A stretch of DNA of 64,000 bases, from NCBI GenBank assembly GCA_029891345.1, contig CM057009.1:291410966-291474965 (forward strand). Reading direction: 5' to 3'. The notes beneath the pieces are model-generated. The model did no database searches. It was not told the DNA's origin and saw nothing but the letters and a program-made list of their open reading frames with translations. The number at the start of each line of letters is the position of its first letter. Position 1 is the first letter of the stretch. A program made the translations under genes and the position numbers. The DNA comes from Dryococelus australis (lineage: Eukaryota; Arthropoda; Insecta; Phasmatodea; Phasmatidae). Below, one piece after another: positions 1 to 11,609 of the stretch.

Positions 1-61
1 TTCGTGTCTACAGATCGTTTGAATCTAAGAAGAGTTCGACTTCCTTGCTATAAACTATCGA
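1..61 (-). repeat. G-family terminal fragment
   Basis: Resembles the last ~60 bp of family G copies at 37543 and 54805 (tail with 'ataaaccat' just before the terminus). A second G-like tail lies at 362-434, on the far side of an F element. Too short to judge further. Confidence 0.4.
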
Positions 62-356
62 CTGGGACACCCGATCTTCGCGAAAAACTTTCATGACCAG
101 GTGTATTTAATAACACTTGAGCGCAGATACGCATTATTGATTATATCATCTAGGCGTTGGGCTTCTTAGGTTTCAGCCCGCGAATCACAGACGTGTAGTA
201 TTGGAGTAACCTGATTCTGATTGGCAAGTCAAGTATGGAAATATCTTCTCATAGCGACATTGCGCCAATAATCAAAATAAATCTGCTGCTATGCCCGTAT
301 AGGTTATTGAAACGTAGCATATAGGGAAATCTTTTCGCAAATTTTGTGTGTCCCTA
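62..356 (+). mobile_element. hAT-type MITE, family F (copy F1)
   Basis: Begins CTGGGACACCCG and ends TGTGTCCCTA, the F terminal inverted repeat. Interior matches F3 (8099) and F7 (45338), including the shared stretch around 'cgaatcacagacgtg'. The flanking 8-mers do not match, so the copy is old or has rearranged flanks. Non-autonomous, no coding capacity. Confidence 0.8.
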
Positions 357-361
357 CCAAT

Positions 362-434
362 ACCGAAAGAAAACTCCATTCCTTGTTTACAGTTCTTCTG
401 AAGCTAAGAAGAGTCAAATTTCCCTGCCATAAAC
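362..434 (-). repeat. G-family terminal fragment
   Basis: Ends 'ccataaaccatcgtctcta', the G terminus. About 60 bp of it is a diverged direct duplicate of 1-61, so F1 is bracketed by two G tails. Confidence 0.45.
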
Positions 435-2274
435 CATCGTCTCTAGGAAAAATTTCAGGTTATAATAAATCTTAAGGTGTCTCTCGACTGGCCTGCTGAC
501 GAAAAACGGGTATTTTAACAGTTGTTGATACTTTTCAATACATTACCTTATTTCCGTGTGTAATACATGTAGATTTTTATTCACTACAAGTGATATAAGT
601 TTCATGCAATTGTGTGTTCTTTGGCTAAGAAAAAATATTTTCTCTATTAGCTCTCGAATTTGCTGTCGCAATGTTTTCGTTATTTAGGAATAAATACTAA
701 AAGACTTAACAAAGTGAACTATTGAATGCCAAAATTCTTTGTTACTAGCTGCTGAAATGAATATGTAAAATTCACCTAAGAGAAATTATTTTCACATTAA
801 TTGTGAAATTCCTGGCAAATCGAACCTATTTATGTACATGAAAATGTTAAGTGTTTTGGAGTTTAAAAAAATTTATTTTTGGTATATTTTCTTAATGTAG
901 TATTGCTGCGTTACTACCGCTTCAGGTTAGTAAGTGCTCTAGATTTTTATGTGATAACTTTACAAGAATAGATGTTTTGAATATGGCAGGAAATTAAGTG
1001 AAAATTATCAAAACGAATGCATTTTAAGGTATGAAATTATGTTAACGAAGTATTTAAGAACTGACTAAAGTTACTCATAAATATAAAATAATGAGCTAAG
1101 AAGTAGCCTGTTACCTTAATGAACAACTATTATTAAGATTCCCACTCCTGCCCTGGGTTGGTCTTGAACAATCACCATCAAAACTGCTGCCAGCAACTTG
1201 ATACGAGCATGAACCCTCCGTAGTGACGGCAACTTAACCCCTAGCGGAAATCAGAGCACTGTGATGTAATATAGCACGTGATTAATAGGGCACGTTATAA
1301 GCATGCACTTGTGAACGCGGCTAGTGCTGAAGTTTCGGGTGCATGCAAACGAGGATAACAACCTATACTTCCTCTCGTGAAACTTGGTAAGTAATGAGTG
1401 TTCGTACTGAGGCAAGGTGCGAGCATTAAACCTAGGAAAGGGGCGAAAACTCGTACACGTTTAAAAAGCTAAGCAATTCGACATCGAAAAGGCCAACTCC
1501 ATCTGAGAATACCTTTGTAAAATATACGTATAGAGAATATTATGTAAAAAAAAAAAAAAACGTGCATTCCAAATGCGTATTAATTCCTAGTCCCAAAATT
1601 GAATAAAGTTTACTTACCAACAGTAACATCAAAATCACTCGGTTTGAATACGTCGGTACGCAAGTTTTATATAATTACTCAGTAAATTTATTATGTTGTT
1701 TTAAAAATAATTCTGAAGAAAGTAGAAGCGAAAAAAATGTATTTACCTTACAAGATATTGTTGTATTTTTACAATATCGTGTTCTATTAACTAAAACAAA
1801 CAAAACATTTTTTTTTTTGTAATAAATATGACCGTCTACAGAAACCGAGAGAAACATTTAAACATTTACTTGAGGTACTGCACAAGACCGTATTGTAAAA
1901 TGTTCTCTAAATTACATGCCGTTTTGTAAAACTTAAATATGCATAAATTTACAAAAAGGCTCCGTGATTTTTTTCTACTTTAAAGTTTCAACGCGTCTCA
2001 TATTTGTCGAGTTTAACAGCTGAAAAAAAATATATCGAAGATACTCGTAATGTTTTAATCATAAATTACATATCTGCTGTTAAAGCAAATGTAACAAAAA
2101 TAAATGTCATAGTTTGTATTGGAAAAAGGGGGATTTTGACAGTTCTGCTGCGAAGTTTTTTGCCAATATTAGAACGAGAGCAAAAGCATGAAACATTTCT
2201 ACTATTCGTCAACGTAACCCAACAACTTAGTGTTAATATAGTGTGTTTAACACGTTTGAGTCAAGATTTACTAA
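435..2274. other. A/T-rich spacer without recognised genes
   Basis: Low-complexity A/T-rich DNA with poly(A) at 1546-1560 and a less A/T-rich stretch around 1140-1450. Small open frames here have no codon structure or motif I recognise. No repeat family shared with the rest of the window was seen. Confidence 0.6.
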
Positions 2275-2547
2275 TGGAGATCCGAGAAATTCGCCATTTC
2301 AATGACCTGTAGGCTAGACTTCGCAGTATTATATACTCCCATACAGGTATCAACTGTTTATGGATTGATTTTTGTGGTAGCTAATAGCGGTGGTTCGGCG
2401 CACAATTTATTACATGTGTATTATTTGCTCATATATCTACAGGAGGTGTCAAACAACACGTCCGCCAATTACAAAAGTAACATGAACGTATATGTGTGTG
2501 AATTTCAACTTGCCTAGAAATAAACCCGCGAAATTCTCGGATATCTA
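2275..2547 (+). mobile_element. hAT-type MITE, family B (copy B1)
   Basis: Starts TGGAGATCCGAG and ends GATATCTA, with 'attcgcc' and 'cccgcgaaatt' near the termini. Collinear with B2 (30214) and B4 (42774). Three ATTGG/CCAAT-like boxes are expected; the first is mutated to ATGGATTG. No matching flanking duplication. A1 follows 35 bp downstream. Confidence 0.85.
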
Positions 2548-2582
2548 ACCATCAGTTTTGCCCGTCTCTGTATTCCCATTGA

Positions 2583-2821
2583 TAGAGACCTCATAAATTC
2601 GCGAGTTCGACGACCTATAGGCTAGAATCTACAGTCTTATGTACGAATATGCTGATAGCTGCACATTGGTTATCTGCTGTCACTGTGGAAGGCGACAATT
2701 GGACACCGTTCTCCAGGAGGTGTCAACCATCGATGAGGACCAATGGCTTGATTTATATAAACGCCTGTGTTTTGAATTCTAGCTTGTCCCAGAATGAATC
2801 CTCGAATTCTTCAGGTCTCTA
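2583..2821 (+). mobile_element. hAT-type MITE, family A (copy A1)
   Basis: Termini TAGAGACCT and AGGTCTCTA; TTCGCG 16 bp in. Flanked by cccattga (left) and cccatcga (right), an 8-bp target duplication with one mismatch. ATTGG lies 83 bp from the left end and CCAAT about 80 bp from the right. No ORF; presumably mobilised by a hAT transposase elsewhere. Confidence 0.93.
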
Positions 2822-2996
2822 CCCATCGACAACAATTTTAATGGTTCGCACGACACTGGACACGCCTAAGGTACTGTACTGCGGTCATTACTGGCCGGCT
2901 CTCTGCCAGAGTATTTCCGAGTTGAAATTGTCCCAATCAAATATTCTTTTTTATGTATAACAGAGTACAATTCACTAAGTTCATTTGAGTACTTAA

Positions 2997-3259
2997 CAGA
3001 GACACCCGAATGTCGCGAAAAGATTTCCTCCCACGCTATACTTCGATACCCTACGGGCATACCATCAGATTTCTTTTGCTTATTAATGGCGTATGTTAGT
3101 GAGAAGATCTTCTCCTAGTTCGCTGGCCAATCACTTCAATACTGCGCGTCTGTGATTCACGTTACACGGAAACCATCGAATCACGAAAGTGGACGTGAGC
3201 TAAAGTGTTACGAAATACAATTGTTCGTGAAATCTGTTCACGAAACTCGGGCGTCCCTA
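2997..3259 (-). mobile_element. hAT-type MITE, family F (copy F2)
   Basis: Reverse copy: starts CAGAGACACCCG, ends GGGCGTCCCTA. Flanks gtacttaa and gtatttga agree at 6 of 8 positions. Contains the F interior in reverse ('gccaatcac', then 'cgaatcacgaaagtgga'). Confidence 0.85.
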
Positions 3260-3761
3260 GTATTTGACACTTTGAGTTTTGCTGGCGTATAGTTAAAAAT
3301 TGCAGAGTACCTCATGGATACAGCTGGCAAGGTAATTTTTCCTCGCGCGTATCTTCAAAGGATTCGGAATGTCGTAATTTGCGACAAACTCCACACAACT
3401 GGGTTGAATTCAGGCGACCTAGTATTGCGTTGCCAGCAGTGAGAGCGTTAATATGCAGAGGATGGTTAGAGGATGCGTCGTAGGTTCTGGACGACGTCCA
3501 AAAAACAGTTCGAAGGGAAGATCTCTATCTCTGGCGGGAGGGTTGTCTAGGGACCAGGCCGAGTTAAGTAGGTCAGAAACACATCGTCAGCAGTTCGCCA
3601 GCCGATGTTACCATTCCATCCGACGGGCAAGTGCAAAAATTCACACTAACCCTTTTATTCACACATGAACGTTAGTTTTTATGCGTTTTGACGGGTAGAT
3701 TTTTGTTCGTAACTCTACGAATATCTGCACAGCGCTCTTTCGGACGTCAAGACCAAATAAG
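3260..3761. other. Spacer, no feature recognised
   Basis: Unique-looking sequence. A 71-codon open frame at 3453-3668 has no recognisable domain and no splice context, and I leave it out as a gene. Confidence 0.5.
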
Positions 3762-4212
3762 TAGGGGGAGGAAAATTTCGCGTTTTCAACAACCTTCAGG
3801 CTGAACTTCGCTGTATTATTTATTTTGGAGGCTCATATTCGTGTTATAGGCCATTTATGGTAAAGTGAGCACTTTTTAAGGCCCTGCTAAATTTTTCCTT
3901 TCAATTAATTTCTACTTTTGCGCCACTTTTTAATGTAAAAATTGCAATATGACTAATAAACACAGTGTATACACTTCATCACTCTCAAAAGTTAATGTCT
4001 GAGACTGCAATTAAACATATTTATTAGGGGTTAATGCCTTTTGGAAGGGACTTAAAAAGTGCTCACTTTACCGGGAATAGCCTATAGTTGGCTGCTGCCC
4101 CAGCGTGTAGCGAGTTTCACATCAGACCAGGCGGCACGGGATTCGGTGCTTGTTTCCTTGCAGCGATGTTCGATGTTATTGGCTCAGGGTTTACCTGGAC
4201 GTATATAATAAT
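3762..4212 (+). mobile_element. hAT-type MITE, family D (D1), interrupted twice
   Basis: Left end TAGGGGGAGGAAAATTTCGCG. Family D interior resumes after E1 with 'ttggctgctgcccc' and runs to 'tacctggacgtat', where A2 begins. The right end is lost. This makes D1 older than both E1 and A2. Confidence 0.82.
3847..4084. mobile_element. TA-flanked MITE, family E short variant (E1)
   Basis: 238-bp variant keeping the E terminal repeats (left 'taaagtgagcacttttt', right 'aaaaagtgctcacttta') but with a different interior from the ~425-bp E copies. TA at 3845-3846 and 4085-4086. Inserted in D1. Tc1/mariner-like by its TA target. Confidence 0.88.
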
Positions 4213-4452
4213 GAGAGACCGAAGGATTAGCAGATTAATTTTGGGACAAGCTAGAATTTAAAACAAGTGCTTTCATATAACTTTGGCAACTGGTCCACAC
4301 GTCATTTGACGCCTGCTGGAGAACGGTGTCTAATTGTCGCCTTCCACTGTGACAGCAGACAACCAATGAGCAGTTGATATTGGCATATTTTTACACAAGA
4401 CTGTAGAGCCTAGCCTGCAGGTTATTGAACTCACGAATTTTTCAGATCTCTA
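4213..4452 (-). mobile_element. hAT-type MITE, family A (copy A2)
   Basis: Reverse copy with GAGAGACC start and GATCTCTA end; full interior including 'gacagcagacaaccaatg'. Sits at the broken right side of D1. Flanking 8-mers match poorly (4 of 8) in A/T-rich sequence. Confidence 0.9.
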
Positions 4453-5320
4453 CATATGATATATAATAAATAGGCACTATATTATCAGCGTTACAGTTAA
4501 GGGGACCATGTAGCTGCTCGTCCAAAGTCAAGAAGAGAAGGAGCGATTCGGGCGATAATTACACGCACGCCTAGTGCCTCATCGCTCCTACGCGCAAGGC
4601 GTGTACTGTTTCCGTCGTAACGCTGTACAGTGCAAACTAGGTTTGTAATATAGGGTTTAATTACACGCGATAAGACCACAGGTTAAACTAGGTCCGTATA
4701 TTTGTAGTTTTCTCTTGCCGCTTAAGTAAACTGCATAGGCAAGTTTTAAAAATGTAATATTTGACCATCTTCACGAATGTTTTCTCCAAGAACACATTTA
4801 ATACGACAAAAGTAAAAGAAAAAAAAAAGGACATAGATAATTGTTTTTACCTTTTCGGACAAAAAGTCGTATTTGCAGAACATTTATTTACCGAAATACG
4901 CGTTTACACGCAAACGACGATTTCACAGAAAATGTGTCATTGCGTATGACTATTAAAGGCGGCTTGGTAGCTTGGTTGATATGATAATACACGGGTGTGG
5001 AAGCAAGGATCTATGTGTTCGAATCCTAGTAACAGCAAATTTTATTTTATCTTACTGTTTTAAAATTACGTTGAATTGCACAATTTAAACATTGGCTAAT
5101 GGAAATATATTTATTTTTCTAATGATCTGGCTAAATTCAATAAAAACAATATTTAATTCGCTAAACTCAGTTGTGTGTCACTTAGGCTATTCAGACCGTG
5201 AAATTGTTACAGTGAAACAATCAGTGGTTTACACCGATTCAAAGTGGAGCAACTTTCACTGTTTTGAGTAGTTTAGTTTCACTGCCAATCAGTGATTTTT
5301 TACTAATTCTAATTTAGGGC
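4453..5320. other. Spacer, mostly unassigned
   Basis: Unique A/T-rich DNA apart from a tRNA-like stretch at 4957-5031. At 5160-5310 there are loosely inverted 'aatcagtg' / 'agtttcact' motifs that may be an eroded TIR element, but no boundaries could be set. Confidence 0.45.
4957..5031 (+). repeat. tRNA-like (possible SINE head)
   Basis: Contains an A-box-like 'tagcttggttg' and a B-box-like 'gttcgaatcc' about 50 bp apart. No cloverleaf with a proper acceptor or T stem can be drawn, so this is more likely a decayed SINE promoter than a tRNA gene. Confidence 0.3.
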
Positions 5321-5570
5321 GAGTGAAGAGATTTGGACGGCTCTTAACATCGAAGTCTTGAGAGTCGCTGAGGGTAAAGTGAGATGAGAATGGAGCAGTG
5401 CCGGAATGAAAGGGCGGGGGAAAACAGGAAATTCCCGAGAAAACCCGCCGACCAGCGGCATCGTATGGCACGAATCCCACTTGAGAAAATCTGGAGTGAA
5501 CCGGCAAGGGATTGAACTCGGTTCGCCTCGGTAAGAGACGAACCGTCTAACCGCTCAGCCAGCGTGGTCC
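5321..5570 (-). mobile_element. tRNA-derived SINE, family S (S1)
   Basis: Reverse copy. The tail (left) reads 'agatttggacggctctta'; the head (right) carries the B box 'ggattgaactcggttcg' and A-box region 'ccgctcagccagcgtgg' in reverse. Aligns along ~250 bp with seven other S copies. Pol III-transcribed type, mobilised by a LINE in trans (family knowledge). Confidence 0.85.
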
Positions 5571-5585
5571 CTCTAGTTTAGAGTT

Positions 5586-5803
5586 CACAGTATTGTCACA
5601 AAAATACAGAGGCCGCTCGCCAATCAGCGCCCGTCATCCTACATGACAGGAGGCAGCCCAGGCAATAGGAATATTTCGCAGTACGCTGTGAGCAATCAAA
5701 CACAAGATCCCGCTCCTAGATTCTCGCGCAGCCAATCAGGGAATGGGTACGCCCAGATAAAACGAACCACCACACTATTTCGTCCCTGTGTTTCTACTAT
5801 GTG
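5586..5803 (-). mobile_element. hAT-like MITE, family I (I1)
   Basis: Ends CACAGTATTG and CTACTATGTG, inverted relatives of each other; interior 'gccaatcagggaatgggt' is the reverse of the I signature 'cattctctgattggct'. Starts 15 bp from SINE S1, an association also seen at 27727 and 42024. Confidence 0.7.
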
Positions 5804-5826
5804 GAGGCGTGGCAAATGGCACAGTA

Positions 5827-6210
5827 CATAAACTAAAGATGAGGTTGACTGATATCGCTGGCTGCGCACAACCAATCTCTGTGTCCCGATATTGAACTAC
5901 TACACTGCCAACATGTTTAGCGAAAACGACATAGTTTGGATGATAGGTTGGAACACTGATATGTAAAATAGTGCTTAGAGTGGTTATTAGATGTCCACTA
6001 ACTAATTTGTAATGCAATTTGATTAAATTTAAACTGGCAAAAGTAATCTATTCATTATAAAAATGCTCGTCTTATGAAAACTGAGATATAAACAAACGTG
6101 TTAATCAGTTTTGACCATTTGATTTTGACAGATTTGTTCTTTTGGGGTAGGTCAATGTTGTGTACATGCGCAGAAGACGAATAAGCGGCCTATCTCATCT
6201 TTAGTCTATG
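5827..6210. mobile_element. hAT-type MITE, family V
   Basis: 384 bp bounded by inverted repeats CATAAACTAAAGATGAG and CTCATCTTTAGTCTATG, with an exact 8-bp duplication gcacagta on both sides (5819-5826 and 6211-6218). Single copy in the window. No transposase fragment inside. Confidence 0.9.
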
Positions 6211-6627
6211 GCACAGTATCGTCGTTTCCGTTAAGTTCTTGATAGCACGACTCTAGTTAATTTATCAGATAACCCCTTAATATTTCAAGAGTATACTCAT
6301 TCTAGTCAGGCATGTTGCACTAGAAACTAGCACAAATTTGCACACAAGGTCTGTTTTAGCGGTTTTTTTACACAGCGAAGCTCTCGTATAGTATTCAACA
6401 AAATCAGGTACAATATCCAGGCCTCAACCTTAAATATGTTTTAATTATACGCAAATTTAAAGAGCGCCTTAATTTAAGCGTAATACTTCAGCTTTAATAG
6501 TAATAACAAAATTCCAACCATATTTATAGTGAATGCCAGGATACAGTTCTAAAAATAATATGGTAAAAAAAGAAAGGTACACTATATTAATGCACCATTG
6601 CACCAAACATATACCAGGTTCTATAAG
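6211..6627. other. Spacer, nothing recognised
   Basis: A/T-rich, unique in this window, no motif or repeat assigned. Confidence 0.5.
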
Positions 6628-6853
6628 TAGAGACATGAAGAATTTGGTATAAGCTAAAAATCCAAACACGTGAGTTTGTATAACTTCAGCCATTGGTCCA
6701 CGCGGTATTTAACACCTCATGGTGAACGGTCTCCACTTGTCGCCTTCCACTGTGACAGCAAACAACCAATGTGCAATTGATATCGGCATATTTGTACATA
6801 AGTCTGTAGTCTAGCCTGCATGTCATTGAACTCGCGATTTTTTCAGGTCTCTA
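6628..6853 (-). mobile_element. hAT-type MITE, family A (A3)
   Basis: Reverse copy, TAGAGACAT to AGGTCTCTA; slightly shortened near the left end. Flanks tctataag and gctataat agree at 6 of 8. Retains 'cattggtccacg' and 'aaccaatgtgc'. Confidence 0.88.
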
Positions 6854-8098
6854 GCTATAATAATAAAGATTCAATTGTAACGCCCACTATAAGACGATTA
6901 AAACACCAAAATATATTGATCAGTGTTTGAATAAAATAATGACAATCATCAGATATATGGATATCTCTCATAGGAAATGAAAACCAGACTCTGTATTTCT
7001 AAGGCTATAAAAAACACACTGAATTAACGCACGTGTAAACCAAATGCATTAAAAATTATAAGAGATATCCTATAGTAGGAACTCACAGTTTATACACAAA
7101 GAGGCTTCAATTTGTAAAGCATCCGCTAATTATTACTTATATAATTTAGCCATAGCAAAAGACCAAACATAAATATCTTGATACAAGATTCCTGGATTCG
7201 TCGTAAAGCCTGGGACGAGGGGTCAAAACACTAATTAATCTTGCATAAATTTTGGCACTGTATTTAAAGATATTCCACATCTCAGTAATAATTCTGTAAT
7301 TGTTTTCACAAATCATACCAACGTTTACTACAATTCATGTGAACGGCAGGCGCTCATCAATCACGCACTCAATCCTTGGGTAACATTCAATAGAATTTTC
7401 CTTTTTTCACACGTTCGATACTCTGGGAAAATATATCCCTGATAATTACAACATAACAATTTTAGATGTATACACATAAAGGCATAAAATTCACTACTCT
7501 CTTCATGACACTTCCGTTCCTGACTAAGTATGAATCTAGGGGCGAATGTTTTCACACACCAACCTTAACAAAAGCAAGGCCTAAAACCAAGATAAAAGCT
7601 GACGTTATATATCATTACATTAATTAAAGACCCACGGACGTGGCGACCTTAGAGGGCCCGTCAAAGCACGTCCGACATAAAAACCTGATTAAAATAATGC
7701 ATCGAAAATTACAATAAAACCTCAATTTAAATATGGTCTACAGTTCGGAGACCAAAAAAGGTTAAGACGAGGCATGAATAATAATTAATGCAGTCCTTCC
7801 AAGGCTAGCTGTAATAAAATACACTGGAAAGCAGATTATATTTAAAAAAAACTTATCTTACGACGAGTCGTGGCAGCGGCGATACAACCAAACAGCTGGC
7901 CGGGCTAAAGTCAAATTGGGCAGCGGCGTGAAACTATTACGACTCGGAACAGGGTTTTCAATCCAAAAACATTTAGTTATAACAACCAGACTACACCAAA
8001 ACGTAATATCAAAGGTGCCAAGAAAAATATAATTTTGAAAAGGGAACTGTACACCGCTACCCTCTACAGTAAAGCAGTACTAAAAAAAAAACCATCAA
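6854..8098. other. Spacer, nothing recognised
   Basis: About 1.2 kb of A/T-rich unique sequence. Short open frames only; no TIR, SINE or microsatellite found. Confidence 0.5.
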
Positions 8099-8392
8099 TA
8101 GAGAGACCCGAATTTCGCTAAAAGATTTCACGACAAGTTGTATTTCATAACGATTTAGCTCAGATCTACTTTCGTAATTGGACGGTTTCCGCCTTACGCG
8201 TCTTTAGGTGTCTGCCCGCGAATCAAAGACGCGCAATATTGAAGTAACCTAATCCTGATTGGCCAGTTAAGTAGGAGGAGATCTTCTCACAAATACACAC
8301 CGCCAACAAGCAAAAGAAAACTGCTGGTATTCCGGTAGGATATTGCAATCTAGCATGAGCGGAAATCTATTCGAGAAATTCGGGTGCCCCTA
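8099..8392 (+). mobile_element. hAT-type MITE, family F (F3)
   Basis: TAGAGAGACCCG to GGTGCCCCTA with 'tttcgctaaaag' and 'tattcgagaaatt' near the ends. Flanks accatcaa / gccatcaa match at 7 of 8. ATTGG at position 79; a mutated CCAAC about 88 bp from the right end. Confidence 0.92.
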
Positions 8393-9086
8393 GCCATCAA
8401 AATACAAGCAAAATTTGGCCTTAATTATTATAGACTCGTTCATGTCCACGACTCGCCGTTGCCATCCTTCTTCCTATGTGGTTCCATTTCAAAAATAAAG
8501 CTGTTAATGGACCACATCTCTGTTTCAATGGCCTGGTGCGGTAAAATATCATTCTGATTTCGTTACGCCGGATGCTATACTACGAAGCAGCAATTAATAT
8601 GAAAAGTGAAGGTCTTGACGATATGGAAACTACCAGAAACCGCGGTGCTACTGTCTCAATGTTGCATGATACGTGAATCATGGTCGGTACAGTGCAATTC
8701 CAGAAGCTAGCATCAATAGGAACAGCGCCTTCGCCTGGGCATTGCTGACAGTTAGTGCTGGCACATCACCATTTTTAAATTCTGTTTTATTTCTGTGCCA
8801 TGAAACTATTTCAATAGGTTTCAAAGTGTCAGTTGGTGTGTGCAAATCTTAAATATATTTCGCACCACAAAACTCTTATTTTGCAACAACTAAAACGAAC
8901 AATTATGTGTACGTTAATCGGTTAAACTATTCTCGCGAACAAATTTTATGTCACCAACTGTCATTGGAGGGCTTGTAGTGGTGGCACTTGATACGCGTTA
9001 AAGAGAGGTCTTTTGAGGGATATTTGACATTACATTCAAAACACATGCAGACTAGTTTGCTTGTAGCTTTTTTTTTAACTTATAAA
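8393..9086. other. Spacer, nothing recognised
   Basis: Moderately A/T-rich, no repeat shared within the window, no coding signal. Confidence 0.5.
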
Positions 9087-9320
9087 AAGAGACCTGAAAC
9101 ATTCGCGGATTCATTTTGGGACAAGCTAGAATTCAAAACACGTGCGTTTATATAACTTCAGCCATTGGTCCACATGACACCTCATTGAGAACGGCGTCCA
9201 ATTGTCGCCTTCCACTGTGATAGCAGACAACCAATGTGCAGTTGTTATCGGCACATTTGTACATAAGACTGTAGAGTCTAGCCTGTAGGTCATTGAATTC
9301 GCGAATTTTTTAGGTGTCTA
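9087..9320 (-). mobile_element. hAT-type MITE, family A (A4)
   Basis: AAGAGACCTG to AGGTGTCTA; flanks cttataaa / cctataaa match at 7 of 8. Complete reverse copy with a small deletion after 'ggtccacatg'. Confidence 0.92.
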
Positions 9321-9741
9321 CCTATAAATAACAGTAATTATTGGTTATGCGATGTTACTATACTAAGAGGACATTCACATTAATACTACATTGCTAACAA
9401 CGCACTTGATTCCAAAGCTAATCTCACTTTATCCAGTGTAAATTCAATGTCCAAGGAAGGGGCTTAAGCCCACTCAGCACTTCCCCCTCCCCCCCCTCCA
9501 ACACCGAACTCCAGTTTCATTACAGTATGAAGTTAACTGCTATGCACATCAGCTCTCTTCGCGCGAATCAGTAAATTTTAGTTCGGAATAACTTTATAAT
9601 GATTGGCCCACTCGTGAAAGAAAATGTCTTCTTGGACAGAAAAACTGCAAGCAATCCGAAGTTAAGCTGCAGGTATGCACGTCTGTGATCGATGTCTGGT
9701 CTGCGTGTTAACACTTTTCGTGAAAAACAGGTGACATAGCT
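9321..9741. other. Spacer with eroded F/K-like end
   Basis: A C-rich run at 9482-9499. From about 9600, 'tgattggcccactcgtgaa' and then 'cgtgaaaaacaggtgac' near 9720 resemble the right half of F/K elements, too diverged to delimit. Confidence 0.4.
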
Positions 9742-10037
9742 TAGAGATCCGGGAATTCATTAAGTTGATGCGATGCTAGGACAAACATTACAAACTTATG
9801 CTGCCTTCTTGGTTTTTGTGTTTGGACCACTGGTTTTCTGAAACGCGCTGCAGATTTGTGAACCATAAGTTGACATCTATAAGGATAGCGAGCAAATTAC
9901 ATAGCACCTAGTAAACAGGACCAAGTGCTCTTCATGTAGACATGAGTCAATGAACTCATGATATATCCTGGAACGTATGCAGAACTGTCAACTTTAGTAA
10001 AGCCCTCATATTAACTCCCAAATTTCCGGGTCTCTTA
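9742..10037. mobile_element. hAT-like MITE, family L (L1)
   Basis: Starts TAGAGATCCGGGAATTC and ends 'aatttccgggtctctta', an inverted terminal pair. Internal segment 'gagcaaat.acgtagcacct'-like region near 9890-9910 is shared with L2 (25825-26093). No convincing flanking duplication. Confidence 0.6.
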
Positions 10038-10395
10038 ATGTTATGTTTCTCATAAAAACTTCACGTAATATGCTGATACTGACAGGCATATCATTTAAGT
10101 GTTCTGGAGATTGGTGCCCAGAAGAGAAGAATACTATCATAGAAACTCCGTCACTAATGATGTGAACTCAACGACATTTTATTAGGTCTAAAATGGTACG
10201 CACATTTCACGAATTCATTCTGTGGTACCCAAGATTTCAAGCACGTTTAATTTGTGCAGTACTGCGGTTATTTTGACAGTTACTTGACGACTCTGTGCCA
10301 GTAATAAAGTGAAAGAACTCTGCCGACAGAATCATGAACAACAAATTTCAAAACAGAGTAGGTTGGGGGAGTTACTCCCACCTCAAAAGCATCTA
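10038..10395. other. Spacer, probable degraded D-like repeat
   Basis: Around 10190-10330, 'cacgaattcattctgtgg' and 'cgactctgtgccag' look like fragments of a reverse family D element, but no ends are visible. Confidence 0.35.
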
Positions 10396-10819
10396 TAGGC
10401 GGTTCACGGTAAAATGAGTACTTTTGAAAGCCCTGCTTAAAATATACTTGAATACACTTTGTGTATATTCCGCATTATGTAAAATTAACACTGCCACGGG
10501 CTTCATCACTTTATTCATGCGTCGGTCAAATTAAACTGTGAAATTATTAAGGAATGAAATACTTAATAAATCTGCTCATTTTTTACGCTTAGATGAATTT
10601 AAAAAAGTAACAGAAAGCGAAATAAATAATTTTAAATTATCACAAATGGTTACCTAACACGTTTTATTCGACGTTAAGATATGGAACTACTTTCCACCCT
10701 TCGTTACCAAATTTACTATACTAATGTTACTCAGTGCGCCCATTAAAATATATGTATGCAGGGGCAGTGACTTTTCTAAGGTTCGTTTTTAAAGTGCCCA
10801 CTTTATCGTGAACAGACTT
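10396..10819 (+). mobile_element. TA-flanked MITE, family E (E2)
   Basis: TAGGCGGTTCACGGTAAAAT at left, 'actttatcgtgaacagact' at right, TA on both sides. Interior includes 'gggcttcatcactttattc' and 'ttattcgacgttaagatat', shared with E4, E5 and E7. Confidence 0.92.
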
Positions 10820-10852
10820 TACTGAATAAAAGGCGGTGGTCCGATTGCGTCA

Positions 10853-10939
10853 AGGCGCAGCATACTTACAGAGGGGAACAAAAGCCGCTAGTGCCGCCAA
10901 CTCGAGCCGCACACGCCAGCAAAATGGCTTCACTGGCCA
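10853..10939 (-). mobile_element. Family I fragment (I2)
   Basis: 'cagcatacttacagagg' and 'cacacgccagcaaaatgg' match the terminal part of I8 (42024). Cut off where A5 begins. Confidence 0.6.
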
Positions 10940-11145
10940 GCGAGTTCAATGACCTGCAGACTAGACTCTACAATCTCATGTAGTACAAATATGCCGATAT
11001 CAACTGCACATTGGTTGTCTCCTTTCACAGTGGAAGGCGACAATTGGACACCGTTCTCCAGGAGGTGTCAAACACCGTGTGGAACAATGGCTATATAAAA
11101 CACACTTATTATGAATTCTAGCTTGTCCCAAAATGAATCCGGGAA
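10940..11145 (+). mobile_element. hAT-type MITE, family A (A5), ends eroded
   Basis: Runs from 'cgagttcaatgacctgcag' to 'cccaaaatgaatccggga'; both outer ~18 bp are missing. Apparently inserted in I2. Confidence 0.85.
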
Positions 11146-11224
11146 CGTACCCAAAGGTACTTCCTATGGGCACTTCAGAAGTTTTATTTATCTTATTGGT
11201 GACGCGGCTTTATGAGGAAAAATT

Positions 11225-11609
11225 TTCTTATAATATATTCGCCTTTTCTTCATAATTTTTAAATCATACCTTTGAAAAACCACTCCATGGTGGTTTTCTG
11301 AATATTCCATGTATCACATGCGTGTTATACTTTGTTTAACATAAAAATGCTGTATTTTTTAAATATAATTTTTACTTATATTTTCTCTATAAAATTATAA
11401 CATGGCATTAGAAATTAATATGGATAACGCCAGGGGGGAAATAGGTGTGTTGGTAATGCCAAGTAAAAAATAGTTCTTATGCAAAAAATGATTACACTGA
11501 GTGCGTACGCTTTGGTTAAGCTTTGTTTGAATGACGCGGATTAATATCCTGGAAGTAGAACTTCGGCAGGGATTCAGAAAAGTTGGAAATAACAGTGAAT
11601 GGTCTATAC
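11225..11609 (+). repeat. Dispersed repeat, family H (H1)
   Basis: Aligns with 22225-22625 over ~390 bp: shared landmarks are 'gaaatag', 'aaatagttcttat', 'tacactgagtgcg' and 'aatatcctggaagtagaa'. No TIR defined. Overlapping ORFs on both strands at 11395-11890 are by-products of the repeat. Confidence 0.65.

Noticed and set aside
2583-2821. TA target duplication (Tc1/mariner) for family A
   Set aside because: TA...TA at the ends first suggested mariner, but the 8-mers outside (cccattga/cccatcga, and likewise at A4 and A9) show TA belongs to the element and the duplication is 8 bp.
4957-5031. Functional tRNA gene
   Set aside because: B-box-like motif present but acceptor and T stems do not pair.
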